Assembly (NCBI GenBank): GCA_963707905.1
Contig: CAVPSA010000005.1
Span: forward strand, 145,544 to 209,543
Source of the DNA: DASXKD01 sp963707905
Lineage (GTDB): Bacteria; Actinomycetota; Actinomycetes; Streptosporangiales; Streptosporangiaceae
Direction of reading: 5' to 3'
Length of the DNA stretch: 64,000 nt
Under the pieces are notes generated by a model. It was given only the letters and a program-made list of their open reading frames with translations. It made no database searches and had not been told where the DNA came from. Shown here piece after piece: positions 24,358 to 32,847 of this stretch; the first letter of the stretch is position 1, and the number at the start of each line of letters is the position of its first letter. Made by a program: the position numbers and the translations under genes.

Positions 24358-25905
24358 GTGGACTCTCGCATTCTGCTCCGTGGCGGGCTGGTCGCCGACG
24401 GCATAGGCACCACCGTGCGCCGGGCAGACGTGCTGATCGAGGGGGCGCTGATCACCGCCGTCGGGCAAGTCGAGGTGTCGCCGGGCGAGTGTGAGGTGAT
24501 CGACCTGGCGGCGGGCAGCGTGGTGTGCCCGGGGTTCATCGACGCCCACGCGCACGCGGAAGGGCCGCTGCTGGCTTCCGGGCGGCTGGAGGGCGCGCTC
24601 GCGCAGGGCGTGACCACGCTGGTCGTGGGCCAGGACGGAGAATCGTGGATCGGCGCCAGCGCAGCCACGGTGCGGTACCTGAACCGGTACTTCGCACCGG
24701 TCAACGGGGCGCTGGAACCGGTCGGCGACTTCGGGGTGGCCGACTTCGCCGAGGCGGTGACCGGCCGGCTGGCCCAGAACGTGGCAGTACTCGCCTCGCA
24801 GGGAACCATCAGGCACAACATCGCCGGGCTGGCGGCCGGCCCGTTGACTGCGGCGGAGCGGGCCGCGGCGCGGCGCGAGGTGGAGGACGCGCTGGCCGAC
24901 GGGGCGGTGGGGCTGTCCAGCGGGCTCGATTACCTGCCGAGCCGGTTCGGGGCGGTCGGTGAGGTGGCCGCGATGGCCCGGCCGCTGGCCGATGCCGGCC
25001 GGCCGTACGTGTCGCACCTGCGCGGTTACGGCCCGGATGTCCGGGCCGGGCTGGGCGAACTCGCAGCGGTCGGGGCGGCCGCCGGGGTACGGGTGCACGC
25101 CAGTCATCTGTGGGGGGAGCCCACCGGCATCCAGGCCGCGCTCACCGCCGCCGACGAGGCCGGGGTGGCCGTCACCTACGACATGTACTGCTACCGGAGG
25201 TCCAGCACGATCCTGGCCCAGTTGCTGCTCCCGCCCGAGGTGCAGGCCGGTGGCCCGGACCGCACGCTGGCCGCGCTCACCGAGCCCGGGCAGCGTGCCG
25301 AACTGCTCGCCGGCGAGAAGCTCACCGAGTCCTACCTGCGCAACGTCTATCTGGGCACCGTGCCAGGCGACCGGGCGGGGGTCGCCGGGCTTTCGGTAGC
25401 CGAGGCGGCGGCGCGGGAGTCGCGGCCGCCGGGGGAGTGGGTCCTCGATCTGCTGGCAGCGGCGGACCTGGGTGTCGGCGGCCACCTGGACCGGCTCGGC
25501 CTGACCGATGATCAGCTGGCCTGGATCAGCTCCCACGACCGGCACTGCGCCGGATCCGATGGGATCTACCAGGGCCAGCACCCGCACCCGCGCGGATATG
25601 GCGCGTTCGCCCGGCTCGCCGAGTACTACCTCGGCACCGGGCCCGAGACCGGGTACCAGCAGCTGGCCAGGCACCTGGCCACCAACGCGGCAGACGTTTA
25701 TGGCCTGCGCGACCGGGGCCGGATCGCCGAAGGGAAGGCCGCCGACCTTTGCGTCATCGGCGCGGCCGGCCCGGCCGCCCACGCGACCTACGACCGCCCG
25801 CGCGACCTGGCGACCGGCGTGCAGCAGGTCTTCGTGAACGGCGTCCTCGTCTGGCCGGCATCTCACCCGGGCGCGGGCAGGCTCCCCGGCCATTTCGTCA
25901 GCTAG
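24358..25905 (+). CDS. Amidohydrolase, N-acyl-D-amino-acid deacylase family
   Basis: 515 residues from the GTG at 24358, with GGAGGGG at 24343-24349; an ATG at 24340 overlapping the ipdF stop is the alternative. N-terminal beta-sandwich (RILLRGGLVADGIGTTVRRA), metal ligands in PGFIDAHAHAEG (HxH), a later HASHLWGEPTG and the Asp in CAGSDGIYQGQHPHPRG. C-terminal RIAEGKAADLCVIG is typical of the superfamily. It is the third gene behind the KstR2-type promoter of fadE30. I know of no such gene in the canonical HIP pathway. It might open a cyclic or amide-like intermediate, but that is speculation. Confidence 0.82.
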   Translation: MDSRILLRGGLVADGIGTTVRRADVLIEGALITAVGQVEVSPGECEVIDLAAGSVVCPGFIDAHAHAEGPLLASGRLEGALAQGVTTLVVGQDGESWIGASAATVRYLNRYFAPVNGALEPVGDFGVADFAEAVTGRLAQNVAVLASQGTIRHNIAGLAAGPLTAAERAAARREVEDALADGAVGLSSGLDYLPSRFGAVGEVAAMARPLADAGRPYVSHLRGYGPDVRAGLGELAAVGAAAGVRVHASHLWGEPTGIQAALTAADEAGVAVTYDMYCYRRSSTILAQLLLPPEVQAGGPDRTLAALTEPGQRAELLAGEKLTESYLRNVYLGTVPGDRAGVAGLSVAEAAARESRPPGEWVLDLLAAADLGVGGHLDRLGLTDDQLAWISSHDRHCAGSDGIYQGQHPHPRGYGAFARLAEYYLGTGPETGYQQLARHLATNAADVYGLRDRGRIAEGKAADLCVIGAAGPAAHATYDRPRDLATGVQQVFVNGVLVWPASHPGAGRLPGHFVS

Positions 25906-25964
25906 CCGGCGACACCCACAACAGCCTCATGTCCTGTCAGGCAGCGCTGTCGTAAGATCCACTT

Positions 25965-26885
25965 ATGAGTCCGCTCACCGGCGTGCTGACCGAGTCCTGG
26001 GCACTTTACCGGCGGTACGCGAGCCACTTCCTGCTGATCTCCTTCGCGATCTACGTGATCACCGCGATCCTGATCGCCCTGCTGGCGCTGGCCGGGGTCT
26101 TTGGCTTGATCCTCGGGGCCATCATCAGCTTCGCGGCCACCTACGTGGTTCAGGCATCGCTGATCAAAGCGGTCCAGGATGTCCGCGATGGGCGCGTCGA
26201 CATGGACCTGTCCCAGACCGTGCGGGCCGCGATGCCCTACCTCCTGCCGGTTATCGGGGCATCCATCCTGGCCGGCATCGGCATCGTGATCGGCTTGGCC
26301 CTGCTCATCGTGCCCGGCCTCATCCTGCTGACGTTCTGGAGCCTCATCGTCCCCTTCATCGTGGTCGGTGGATCGGGGGTATTCGAGGCGTTCGGCAACA
26401 GCATGCGGACCGTGCGTGGGTACGCCTGGCGGGTGTTCGGCACCTACGTTCTGGTCATCCTGATCCTGTTCGCGTTCAGCATCGTGCTCGGCCTCATCCT
26501 GAGCGTCCTGCACTCGCTGTTCCTGCGCAGCTTCGTGAACAACATCGTGGCGGGCACCCTGATCGCGCCGTTCCTGGCGCTGGTGTCCACGCTCATCTAC
26601 TACCGGCTGACGGCCGCGCAGGCCGGACAGCCGTACACCCCCACCGGCCCGGCGGGTGCCACGGTCTGGGAGCCCCCCTACCCCGAGGTGCCCACCAGCC
26701 CAGCGGACCCGACCGTCTCGCCCCCGGCAGGCTCGACGACACCAGGCACCGCAGCGCCAGGGCCCATGGCGCCGGGTTCGACGCAGCCATTTCCCACGCC
26801 GGGTCCCACGGAACCAGGCCCGGCGGAGCCGCCGCCAGCTACCCCACCGAATCTGGGCCCGGACACACCACCACCGTCACCCTGA
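25965..26885 (+). CDS. Multi-spanning membrane protein with proline-rich C-terminal tail
   Basis: 306 residues. Residues 1-215 contain about six hydrophobic helices (FLLISFAIYVITAILIALLA, VFGLILGAIISFAATYVVQA, GIGIVIGLALLIVPGLILLT, FGTYVLVILILFAFSIVLGL and others), resembling glycerophosphodiester phosphodiesterase membrane domains (DUF7847-like). The last 90 residues are Pro/Thr/Gly-rich with no regular structure and probably lie in the cytoplasm. Start ATG at 25965 by family fit; the ribosome site is weak. Independent of the steroid genes and convergent with the next gene. Confidence 0.7.
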   Translation: MSPLTGVLTESWALYRRYASHFLLISFAIYVITAILIALLALAGVFGLILGAIISFAATYVVQASLIKAVQDVRDGRVDMDLSQTVRAAMPYLLPVIGASILAGIGIVIGLALLIVPGLILLTFWSLIVPFIVVGGSGVFEAFGNSMRTVRGYAWRVFGTYVLVILILFAFSIVLGLILSVLHSLFLRSFVNNIVAGTLIAPFLALVSTLIYYRLTAAQAGQPYTPTGPAGATVWEPPYPEVPTSPADPTVSPPAGSTTPGTAAPGPMAPGSTQPFPTPGPTEPGPAEPPPATPPNLGPDTPPPSP

Positions 26886-26907
26886 TCATGGGGCCATCGC
26901 CGCGTTC

Positions 26908-28608
26908 TCACCGCACCTCGGAGGTGACCTGGACGCGGATGATGCCGCCGTACTCGCTGACGTACAGGTTGCGCCCGACGGCGAGCAGCGCGCTGGCGTA
27001 GATCTTGGTCCGGGCGGTGACGGTGAGCGTGACCGGATCGAGCCGGATAGCGGCGCCGACCCGGTAGAACCCTGTGGGGGTGTACCAGAGCCCGCCCAAA
27101 GCGACGATCAGCGGCTCGGAATCGGGCACGTTGAGGCCGGTGGCGGGCCCGCGAGCGGCGATGCGGCCGGTGGTGAGGTCGAGGCGGACAACGGCGCTGC
27201 CGACGGTCGCGTACAGCCCGTGCGGCCCGGCGGCGAGTCTTGGGGACGCGTCGCAGCCGGTGCCGACATGGAAGGTTCGCCGGATCGACATCTGCCGCGG
27301 ACTGATCGCGTAGACCGGTGTGCCGGGGCCGGCGGCGAGGATGACGTTGCCCACTGCGAGCGTTGCGGCCGGCTGCCCGAGCCGCTGGCTGGCCGCAGCC
27401 CGGCCCCCGCCCAGGCAGCTGGTGCCCTGGTTGCCGGGCAGGCTCGCCAGGCCGGTGAGCCGGCCGCTGCCCGGATCGAACCGCTCCAGCCCGATCCCGT
27501 TGCCGGGCCTGCCGGACGGGCCGGCTGCCCACACCGCGCCATCGCCGTAAGCCACTGCGGTGGCATCCCCGCCGGTGCGCTGCCGGCTGGTGATACGCAT
27601 CGTGGCGGGGTCGATGCGCCACAGCTGCGTGCCAGATGAGCCGGCCACCCACACCGCGCCATCGCCGTAAGCGACCGGGTCCAGGTCGAAGCCAGGGGAT
27701 CCAAGCGGGAGCGCACCGGTAACCGCGAGACTGGCCGGATCGAGCCGGACCAGCCGGGCGGGATCGGTCAGGACCGCGAACAGCCAGCCGCCCCCGTACG
27801 CAAGCACGGCCGACGGCGAGTTGAACCAGACTGACGTCAGCTGCCTGAAGGCAAGCCGCGCTGGCTGCGGGCCGTGAGCCGGCCGCCCGGGCGCCGCCAG
27901 CAAGGCCGCCACCGCGACGAGGGCCACCACGATCGTGCTCACAGCCGCGACTCCGCGGCGCAGCCGCCGTCGACGGCCCCGTCCAGCCAGGTCCGCGAGC
28001 CCCGCCGGCCAGCCCCGTTCAGGCAGCGTCAGCTGATCAAGCGCATCGCGGAGCCTGCCTGCCAGTTCCTGCGCCAAGACTCCCATGGGCACGGACCGCC
28101 GGCCCGCGCCCAGCGCGGTTTCCTCAGCCGCTGCCACCTCCCGCACGCCATGCTCGGCCCGCTTCTTCACCAGCCGGGGCGGTATCGCCAGCACTTCCCC
28201 GGTTTCCGCCTCAGACAGGCCGACATAGAGCCGCAACAGCAGGCATGCGCGCCGCCGGGCGGGCAACCGGGAGACAGCCGCCAGCAAAGCCCCGTGCCCT
28301 TCGGCCCCCGCGTGCCCGCTGGCGAAGGCGCCTGCGGCACCACCGGCCGACGGTGCTCCCCGGCGGCGCCACGCCGCGCGCGTCCCAGTGACAACCGCAC
28401 GCCGCAGATAGCAGGGAGCCGCCTGCTGGTCACGCAATGCCCGGCTGCGGCAGAGAACCCGCGCGAACGCCTCCTGCACGGTCTCCTCGGCCAGGCCGGT
28501 GTCGCCGGTCATGCCAATCGCGAGCCGGACCAGTTCCTCGCGATACAGGTGATAGAGCACGGCAATGCGCTCGTCCCGCCGGCCGGTGCCGCCCGCATAC
28601 GTGCCCAT
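26908..28608 (-). CDS. ECF sigma factor fused to a transmembrane segment and beta-propeller domain
   Basis: 566 residues in one frame. Sigma region 2 is at about 15-85 (YREELVRLAIGMTGDTGLAE, ETVQEAFARVL) and region 4 at about 105-165 (LSRLPARR-type segment then LYVGLSEAETGEVLAIPP). After a linker, RGVAAVSTIVVALVAVAALL (219-238) is a single membrane helix preceded by many Arg. The rest (255-566) has repeated blades such as AYGDGAVWVAGSSGTQLWRI and AYGDGAVWAAGPSG, typical of a YncE/SMP-30-like propeller, expected outside the membrane. It thus combines sigma factor, membrane anchor and sensor. A separate sigma-plus-propeller gene pair at 41818-43994 has the same parts split. Confidence 0.82.
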   Translation of the reverse strand: MGTYAGGTGRRDERIAVLYHLYREELVRLAIGMTGDTGLAEETVQEAFARVLCRSRALRDQQAAPCYLRRAVVTGTRAAWRRRGAPSAGGAAGAFASGHAGAEGHGALLAAVSRLPARRRACLLLRLYVGLSEAETGEVLAIPPRLVKKRAEHGVREVAAAEETALGAGRRSVPMGVLAQELAGRLRDALDQLTLPERGWPAGLADLAGRGRRRRLRRGVAAVSTIVVALVAVAALLAAPGRPAHGPQPARLAFRQLTSVWFNSPSAVLAYGGGWLFAVLTDPARLVRLDPASLAVTGALPLGSPGFDLDPVAYGDGAVWVAGSSGTQLWRIDPATMRITSRQRTGGDATAVAYGDGAVWAAGPSGRPGNGIGLERFDPGSGRLTGLASLPGNQGTSCLGGGRAAASQRLGQPAATLAVGNVILAAGPGTPVYAISPRQMSIRRTFHVGTGCDASPRLAAGPHGLYATVGSAVVRLDLTTGRIAARGPATGLNVPDSEPLIVALGGLWYTPTGFYRVGAAIRLDPVTLTVTARTKIYASALLAVGRNLYVSEYGGIIRVQVTSEVR

Positions 28609-28915
28609 AACGGGCAGGACTACCAGCAGCGCCCGGAGCCCGCAACCACCAGATCACCAGCAGGAGGCGCTCGCCGAAGGCATCATCGCCGCGGATTCGG
28701 ATGTCACCAGCGACATGGGGCGCCATTACCCAGCCTGCCAATCACGGGTGCAGCAGGAGCGGCCACGCTCCCCATGATCACGACAGCGGTGGTGACGGAG
28801 AATGTCCGACCCGGTTACTAAGGTCGGCGGAGTGTGGCGCCGGCCAGGTGGCCGGACCGCCGGGTACGGAGAATAGCCAGTTCAGGGCAGCGGCCGGACG
28901 ACGAGGGAGTCATCA
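28609..28915. other. Intergenic region, no gene seen
   Basis: About 300 bases between the divergent sigma/propeller gene and the VOC gene. Short overlapping open frames here have no family features and poor codon bias. It should hold both promoters, but no convincing -35/-10 pair, KstR box or hairpin was found. Confidence 0.5.
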
Positions 28916-29665
28916 ATGGGGAACGCGGTAGTGCACTTCGAGATCGGCGGGCCGGACGACGCGCCGCTGGCCGCTTTCTACGGGGAACTGTTCGGCTGGA
29001 CGCTGCAGCCCTTCGAGGGCGGCGGCTACACGCTGATCGACACCAACGGCGGCGGGGGAATCAGCGGCGGCATCGGCAAGAGCCAGACGGGTGAGCCCTG
29101 GTCCACCTTCTACGTCGAGGCCGGAGACCTCCAGGCGGTGCTGGACAAGGCGGAGTCGCTGGGCGCCAAGACGGTCATGCCGGTCACCGACTTCGGCGGC
29201 GCGGTGACCATCGCCATGTTCAACGACCCGGACGGCCTGCTCGTCGGGGTGGTCAAGGCCGCGGACCCCGCGCAGGGCGAGGCGCCAGGCCCGTCGGCGG
29301 GGAGCGGTGAGCCGGTCGACTGGTTCGAGGTGCTTGGCTCCGACTCCGGCCGGACGCAGCGGTTCTACGCGGACCTGTTCGGCTGGACGGTCGGCGGCGG
29401 CGACGCCGGTACCCCGCCCAGTTACGGCATGGCCGACACCGGTGCCGGGCGTGGCATCCAGGGCGGCTTGGGCTCCAGTGCGGAGGCCAAGTGGGCGACG
29501 ATCTACGCGAGCGTCGCGGATGTGGAGCAGACGCTGGCAAAGGCCGAATCGCTCGGCGGCTCCCGGATCTACGGCCCGATGGCCGTGGACGACCACATGC
29601 AGACGGGCGCCTTCCGCGACCCGGCCGGGAACGTGTTCGGCGTCTATCACCACGGCGAGCACTGA
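28916..29665 (+). CDS. Two-domain VOC (glyoxalase/bleomycin resistance-like) protein
   Basis: 249 residues with two similar VOC halves. The first starts VVHFEIGGPDDAPLAAFYGE and continues LFGWTLQPF and FNDPDGLLVGVVK; the second has VDWFEVLGSDSGRTQRFYAD, LFGWTVGG and FRDPAGNVFGVYHHGEH. Both halves carry the FYxxLFGW pattern of the actinobacterial 27-kDa antigen CFP30B-like group. Likely a cytoplasmic small-molecule binding or lyase protein; the substrate cannot be told. ATG at 28916. A strong hairpin follows. Confidence 0.82.
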   Translation: MGNAVVHFEIGGPDDAPLAAFYGELFGWTLQPFEGGGYTLIDTNGGGGISGGIGKSQTGEPWSTFYVEAGDLQAVLDKAESLGAKTVMPVTDFGGAVTIAMFNDPDGLLVGVVKAADPAQGEAPGPSAGSGEPVDWFEVLGSDSGRTQRFYADLFGWTVGGGDAGTPPSYGMADTGAGRGIQGGLGSSAEAKWATIYASVADVEQTLAKAESLGGSRIYGPMAVDDHMQTGAFRDPAGNVFGVYHHGEH

Positions 29666-29677
29666 GGCAGAGCGGCT

Positions 29678-29753
29678 CTGGGTTGCCGGGCAGCCGGCAA
29701 CCCAGAACGCCGGCAACCCAGAGCGCAGGCAACCCAGAACGCCGGCACCCCAG
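29678..29753 (+). terminator. Hairpin followed by 16-bp repeats
   Basis: CTGGGTTGCCGG (29678-29689) pairs with CCGGCAACCCAG (29694-29705) over a GCAG loop: 12 base pairs, no mismatch. The right arm is also the first of four 16-base units (29690, 29706, 29722, 29738) resembling AACGCCGGCAACCCAG. Probable terminator of the VOC gene with local repeat expansion. Confidence 0.75.
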
Positions 29754-29775
29754 AACGACTGTGTGACCATGAGGC

Positions 29776-30213
29776 ATGGCGGTCAAGAAGGCTCCGGCAA
29801 TGCGCCGGACCGGTGCATCGGTAGCGGAGTTCCTGGCCCAGGTCCCCGATGAGCGGCGACGCGAGGACGCGCGCCGGCTGAGTGCGTTGATGGAGGAGAT
29901 CACCGGTGAACCGCCGGTGATGTGGGGGACCAGCATCATTGGTTTCGGCAGCTACCACTACCGGTACGCCAGCGGCCACGCGGGGGACTCGGCGCTGGCC
30001 AGCTTCTCACCTCGCAGCCAGCACCTGGCCATCTACCTGGTCGGCGAGTTCACCGACCGGCATCAGTCGGCGCTGGCGCGGCTCGGCCCGCACAAGACCG
30101 GGAAGGGCTGCCTGTACGTCAAGCGCCTGGACGACGTGGACACCGGCGCGCTTCGCGAACTCATCGACCGTTCGGTCCGGGTACGCAAGGGCATCGACCG
30201 GGCTGCCACCTAG
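29776..30213 (+). CDS. DUF1801 (YdhG-like) protein
   Basis: 145 residues. The sequence VAEFLAQVPDERRREDARRL, then GEPPVMWGTSIIGFGSYHYR, LASFSPRSQHLAIYLVGEFT and GCLYVKRLDDVD is typical of the DUF1801 fold. Family members are small cytoplasmic proteins of uncertain role, perhaps iron-chaperone or nucleotide related. ATG at 29776. Independent of the flanking steroid genes, and convergent with fadA5. Confidence 0.85.
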   Translation: MAVKKAPAMRRTGASVAEFLAQVPDERRREDARRLSALMEEITGEPPVMWGTSIIGFGSYHYRYASGHAGDSALASFSPRSQHLAIYLVGEFTDRHQSALARLGPHKTGKGCLYVKRLDDVDTGALRELIDRSVRVRKGIDRAAT

Positions 30214-30261
30214 CAGCGGCCAGGCCAGACGTGCGGGAATCCGGTGCTGGCCTGCCGGGGC

Positions 30262-31425
30262 TCAGATGCGCTCGATGATGGTCGCGGTGGACATCGCCCC
30301 GCCGGCGCACATGGTGACCAGCGCGGTGGCCGCGTCCCGCCGCTCCAGTTCGTGCAGGGCGGTGGTGAGCAGCCGGGCCCCGGTGCTGCCCACCGGGTGG
30401 CCCAGCGCGATCGCGCCGCCGTTGACGTTGACCAGTTCCGGATCCGGCCGGTGCACGCTCTGCCAGGACAGCACCACCGACGCGAAGGCCTCGTTGACCT
30501 CGAACAGGTCGATGTCGCCGAGCTTCATGCCGCTGCGGTCGAGCACCCGTTCGGTCGCTGCGATGGGCCCGTCCAGGTGGTAGTAGGGCTCCGCGCCGAC
30601 CAGGCACTGCGCGACGATCCGGGCGCGCGGCGCCAGGCCGAGCGCCCGGGCCCGGCCGGCGTCGAGCAGCAGCACGGCGGCGCCGCCGTCGGAGATCTGC
30701 GAGGAGGTGCCGGCCGTGTGCACGCCGTCCTCCAGCACCGGCCGGAGCCGGGCCAGCGCCGCCATGCTGGTCTCCCGCAGGCCCTCGTCCCGGTCCACGG
30801 TGCGGGTCTCGCCGGTCGGCTGGTGCTCGGAGTCCAGGACCGGGGCCTTGACCGGCACCACCTCCCGGTCGAACCGTCCCTGCGCCCAGGCAGCCTGGGC
30901 CGCCTGCTGGGATCGCAGGCCGAACGCGTCGATCTCGGCCCGGGTCAGCCCGCGCCGCTTGGCGATCCGTTCCGCGGCGACGTACTGGTTCGGCAGATCG
31001 ATGTCCCACGTGGGTGGCCGGGGTGTGCCGCAGTCGGTGCCGCGGTTGGACCCGAGCGGCACCCGGCTCATCGCCTCGATACCGCAGGCGACCCCGGCCT
31101 CGATGGCGCCGGCCGCGATCAGCCCGGCGATCAGGTGCACGGCCTGCTGTGCCGAGCCGCACTGGGCGTCCAGGGTGAAGCAGCCAGTCTGCTGCGGCAG
31201 CCCGGCGTGCAGCCAGGCGGTCCTGGTGATGTTGCCCGCCTGCTCACCTGCCTGGGTGACGCAGCCGCCCGCGACCTGCTCGACCAGGCCCGGCTCGATA
31301 CCGGCCCGGTCAAGCAGCGCGGTCTGCGCGCAGCCGAGGATCTCCGCGGCGTGCAGGCCGGACAGCACCCCGCCGCGCTTGCCGATCGGTGTGCGCACCG
31401 CCCCGGCGATGACCGCTGTTCCCAC
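30262..31425 (-). CDS. fadA5: Steroid side-chain thiolase FadA5
   Basis: 387-residue thiolase, near the length of M. tuberculosis FadA5 (391). Nucleophile Cys89 in TLDAQCGSAQQAVHLIAGLI; VNEAFASVVLSW; catalytic His in NGGAIALGHPVGSTGA; second Cys in VTMCAGGAMST. GTEAMSR-type loop present as CGIEAMSRVPLG, and WDIDLPNQYVAAERIAKRRG matches FadA5 closely. It cleaves 3,22-dioxo-steroid-24-oyl-CoA to release acetyl-CoA. Start GTG at 31425 with AGGAG 7 bases before it. The open frame continues antisense to cyp125 but that part is a shadow. Divergent from cyp125, with two KstR-type boxes between. Confidence 0.93.
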   Translation of the reverse strand: MGTAVIAGAVRTPIGKRGGVLSGLHAAEILGCAQTALLDRAGIEPGLVEQVAGGCVTQAGEQAGNITRTAWLHAGLPQQTGCFTLDAQCGSAQQAVHLIAGLIAAGAIEAGVACGIEAMSRVPLGSNRGTDCGTPRPPTWDIDLPNQYVAAERIAKRRGLTRAEIDAFGLRSQQAAQAAWAQGRFDREVVPVKAPVLDSEHQPTGETRTVDRDEGLRETSMAALARLRPVLEDGVHTAGTSSQISDGGAAVLLLDAGRARALGLAPRARIVAQCLVGAEPYYHLDGPIAATERVLDRSGMKLGDIDLFEVNEAFASVVLSWQSVHRPDPELVNVNGGAIALGHPVGSTGARLLTTALHELERRDAATALVTMCAGGAMSTATIIERI

Positions 31426-31460
31426 CGCAGCTCCTGCCCTTGTCAAGCCCGCATCTATAC

Positions 31461-31474
31461 TAGAACACGTTCTC
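31461..31474. promoter_or_regulatory. KstR-type operator, fadA5 side
   Basis: TAGAACACGTTCTC matches the KstR consensus except for the last base (C for A). It lies 35 bases upstream of the fadA5 GTG. Confidence 0.82.
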
Positions 31475-31526
31475 ATTCCGGCGTGAGCAGGCATTCCCGC
31501 AGCTGCCGTGGCATGGTTGAATCGGG

Positions 31527-31540
31527 TAGAACGCGTTCCA
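31527..31540. promoter_or_regulatory. KstR-type operator, cyp125 side
   Basis: TAGAACGCGTTCCA fits TnnAACnnGTTnnA fully. It is 23 bases upstream of the cyp125 ATG, so this divergent promoter pair has one box per gene. Confidence 0.85.
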
Positions 31541-31563
31541 GCGGAGGCACTCGGGAGGCAGCG

Positions 31564-32847
31564 ATGACCGGGCCGAGCATCCCAGAGGGCTTCGACTTCA
31601 CCGACCCCGACCTCTACGTCCGCCGGGTGCCGGCGGACGAGTTCGCCGAGCTTCGGCGCACCGCGCCGGTGTGGTGGAACCCGCAGCGGCGGGGCGCTTC
31701 CGGTTTCGACGACGAGGGGTACTGGGTCGTCACCAAGCACGCGGACGTGCTGGAGGTCTCCCGGGACAGCGAGCTGTACTCCAGCCAGCGGAAGACCGCG
31801 ATCATCCGGCATGCGCAGCAGGTCACCGAGGAGTCGCTGGAGATGCAGCGGCTCATCATGCTGAACCTCGACCCGCCGCTGCACACCAAGGTGCGGGGGA
31901 TCGTATCCCGGGGCTTCACGCCGAGGGCGATCGCCAAACTGCGGGAAACCCTGGCCGGCCGGGCCGCGGCGATCGTGCAGTCGGCTCTGGAGGAGGGCAC
32001 CGGCGACTTCGTCACCGACGTGGCCGCGGAACTGCCGCTGCAGGCCATCGCCGACCTGCTCGGCATACCGCAGGCGGACCGGGGCAAGATCTTCGCCTGG
32101 TCGAACGAGATGATCGGGTACGACGACCCGGACTACGGCGGCGACGGCCAGGCCGCCGCCGCGGAACTCGTCGGCTACGCCATGGTCATGGCCGAGGACC
32201 GGCGTGCCTGCCCGCGCGACGACATCGTCACCAAGCTGGTCAGCGCCGAACTGGACGGCGGCGAACTGACCTCGGACGAGTTCGGCTTCTTCGTGATCCT
32301 GCTGGCCGTGGCCGGCAACGAGACCACCCGCAACGCGATTTCGCACGGGATGCTGGCCTTCCTCGACCACCCCGGCCAGTGGGAGCTCTACCGGGCGCAG
32401 CGGCCGCTGACCGCGGTGGACGAGATCGTCCGGTGGGCGACCCCGGTGACGGTGTTCCAGCGCACCGCGCTCGCCGACACCACGCTCGGCGGCCAGCAGA
32501 TCAAGGCGGGCCAGCGGGTCGGCCTGTTCTACCGGTCGGCCAACTTCGACGAGGACGTGTTCGACGCCCCGGAGCGGTTCGACATCCTGCGCGCCCCCAA
32601 CCCGCACCTGGGTTTCGGCGGCACCGGCACGCACTACTGCCTCGGCGTGAACCTCGCCCGGCTGGAGATCGAGCTGATCTTCAACGCGATCGCCGACGGC
32701 ATGCCGGGCATCCGGCTGGCCGGGCAGGCGGAACGGCTGCGCTCCGGCTGGCTCAACGGCATCAAGGCGCTCCCGGTCAGCTACGCGCTGATAGGGTCGG
32801 CGACCGCTCATGGCCCGGCGGCAGTCTCGTGTGCCTGTTTCGGGTAA
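31564..32847 (+). CDS. cyp125: Cytochrome P450 CYP125 (steroid C26/C27 hydroxylase)
   Basis: 427 residues. P450 hallmarks: I-helix AGNETTRNAISHGMLAFLDH, ExxR in DEIVRWATPV, and the haem loop FGGTGTHYCLGVNLARLE encoded at about 32614-32667. The FGGTGTHYC form and N-terminal EGFDFTDPDLYVRRVP are characteristic of CYP125, which oxidises the terminal side-chain methyl of cholesterol to the carboxylic acid. ATG at 31564 with GGGAGG upstream. Divergent from fadA5, as in Mycobacterium. Its 3' end overlaps the convergent regulator gene by 40 bases. Confidence 0.93.
   Translation: MTGPSIPEGFDFTDPDLYVRRVPADEFAELRRTAPVWWNPQRRGASGFDDEGYWVVTKHADVLEVSRDSELYSSQRKTAIIRHAQQVTEESLEMQRLIMLNLDPPLHTKVRGIVSRGFTPRAIAKLRETLAGRAAAIVQSALEEGTGDFVTDVAAELPLQAIADLLGIPQADRGKIFAWSNEMIGYDDPDYGGDGQAAAAELVGYAMVMAEDRRACPRDDIVTKLVSAELDGGELTSDEFGFFVILLAVAGNETTRNAISHGMLAFLDHPGQWELYRAQRPLTAVDEIVRWATPVTVFQRTALADTTLGGQQIKAGQRVGLFYRSANFDEDVFDAPERFDILRAPNPHLGFGGTGTHYCLGVNLARLEIELIFNAIADGMPGIRLAGQAERLRSGWLNGIKALPVSYALIGSATAHGPAAVSCACFG

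Noticed and set aside
29690..29753. CRISPR-like array of 16-bp units
   Set aside because: Units are contiguous without spacers and no cas genes are near; it is a simple tandem repeat beside a terminator.
30262..32811. 849-residue fusion upstream of FadA5
   Set aside because: The first half is antisense to cyp125; FadA5 starts at 31425 with its own ribosome site.
30244..32847. 867-residue plus-strand frame leading into CYP125
   Set aside because: The 5' half is antisense to fadA5; the ATG at 31564 fits the CYP125 N-terminus.
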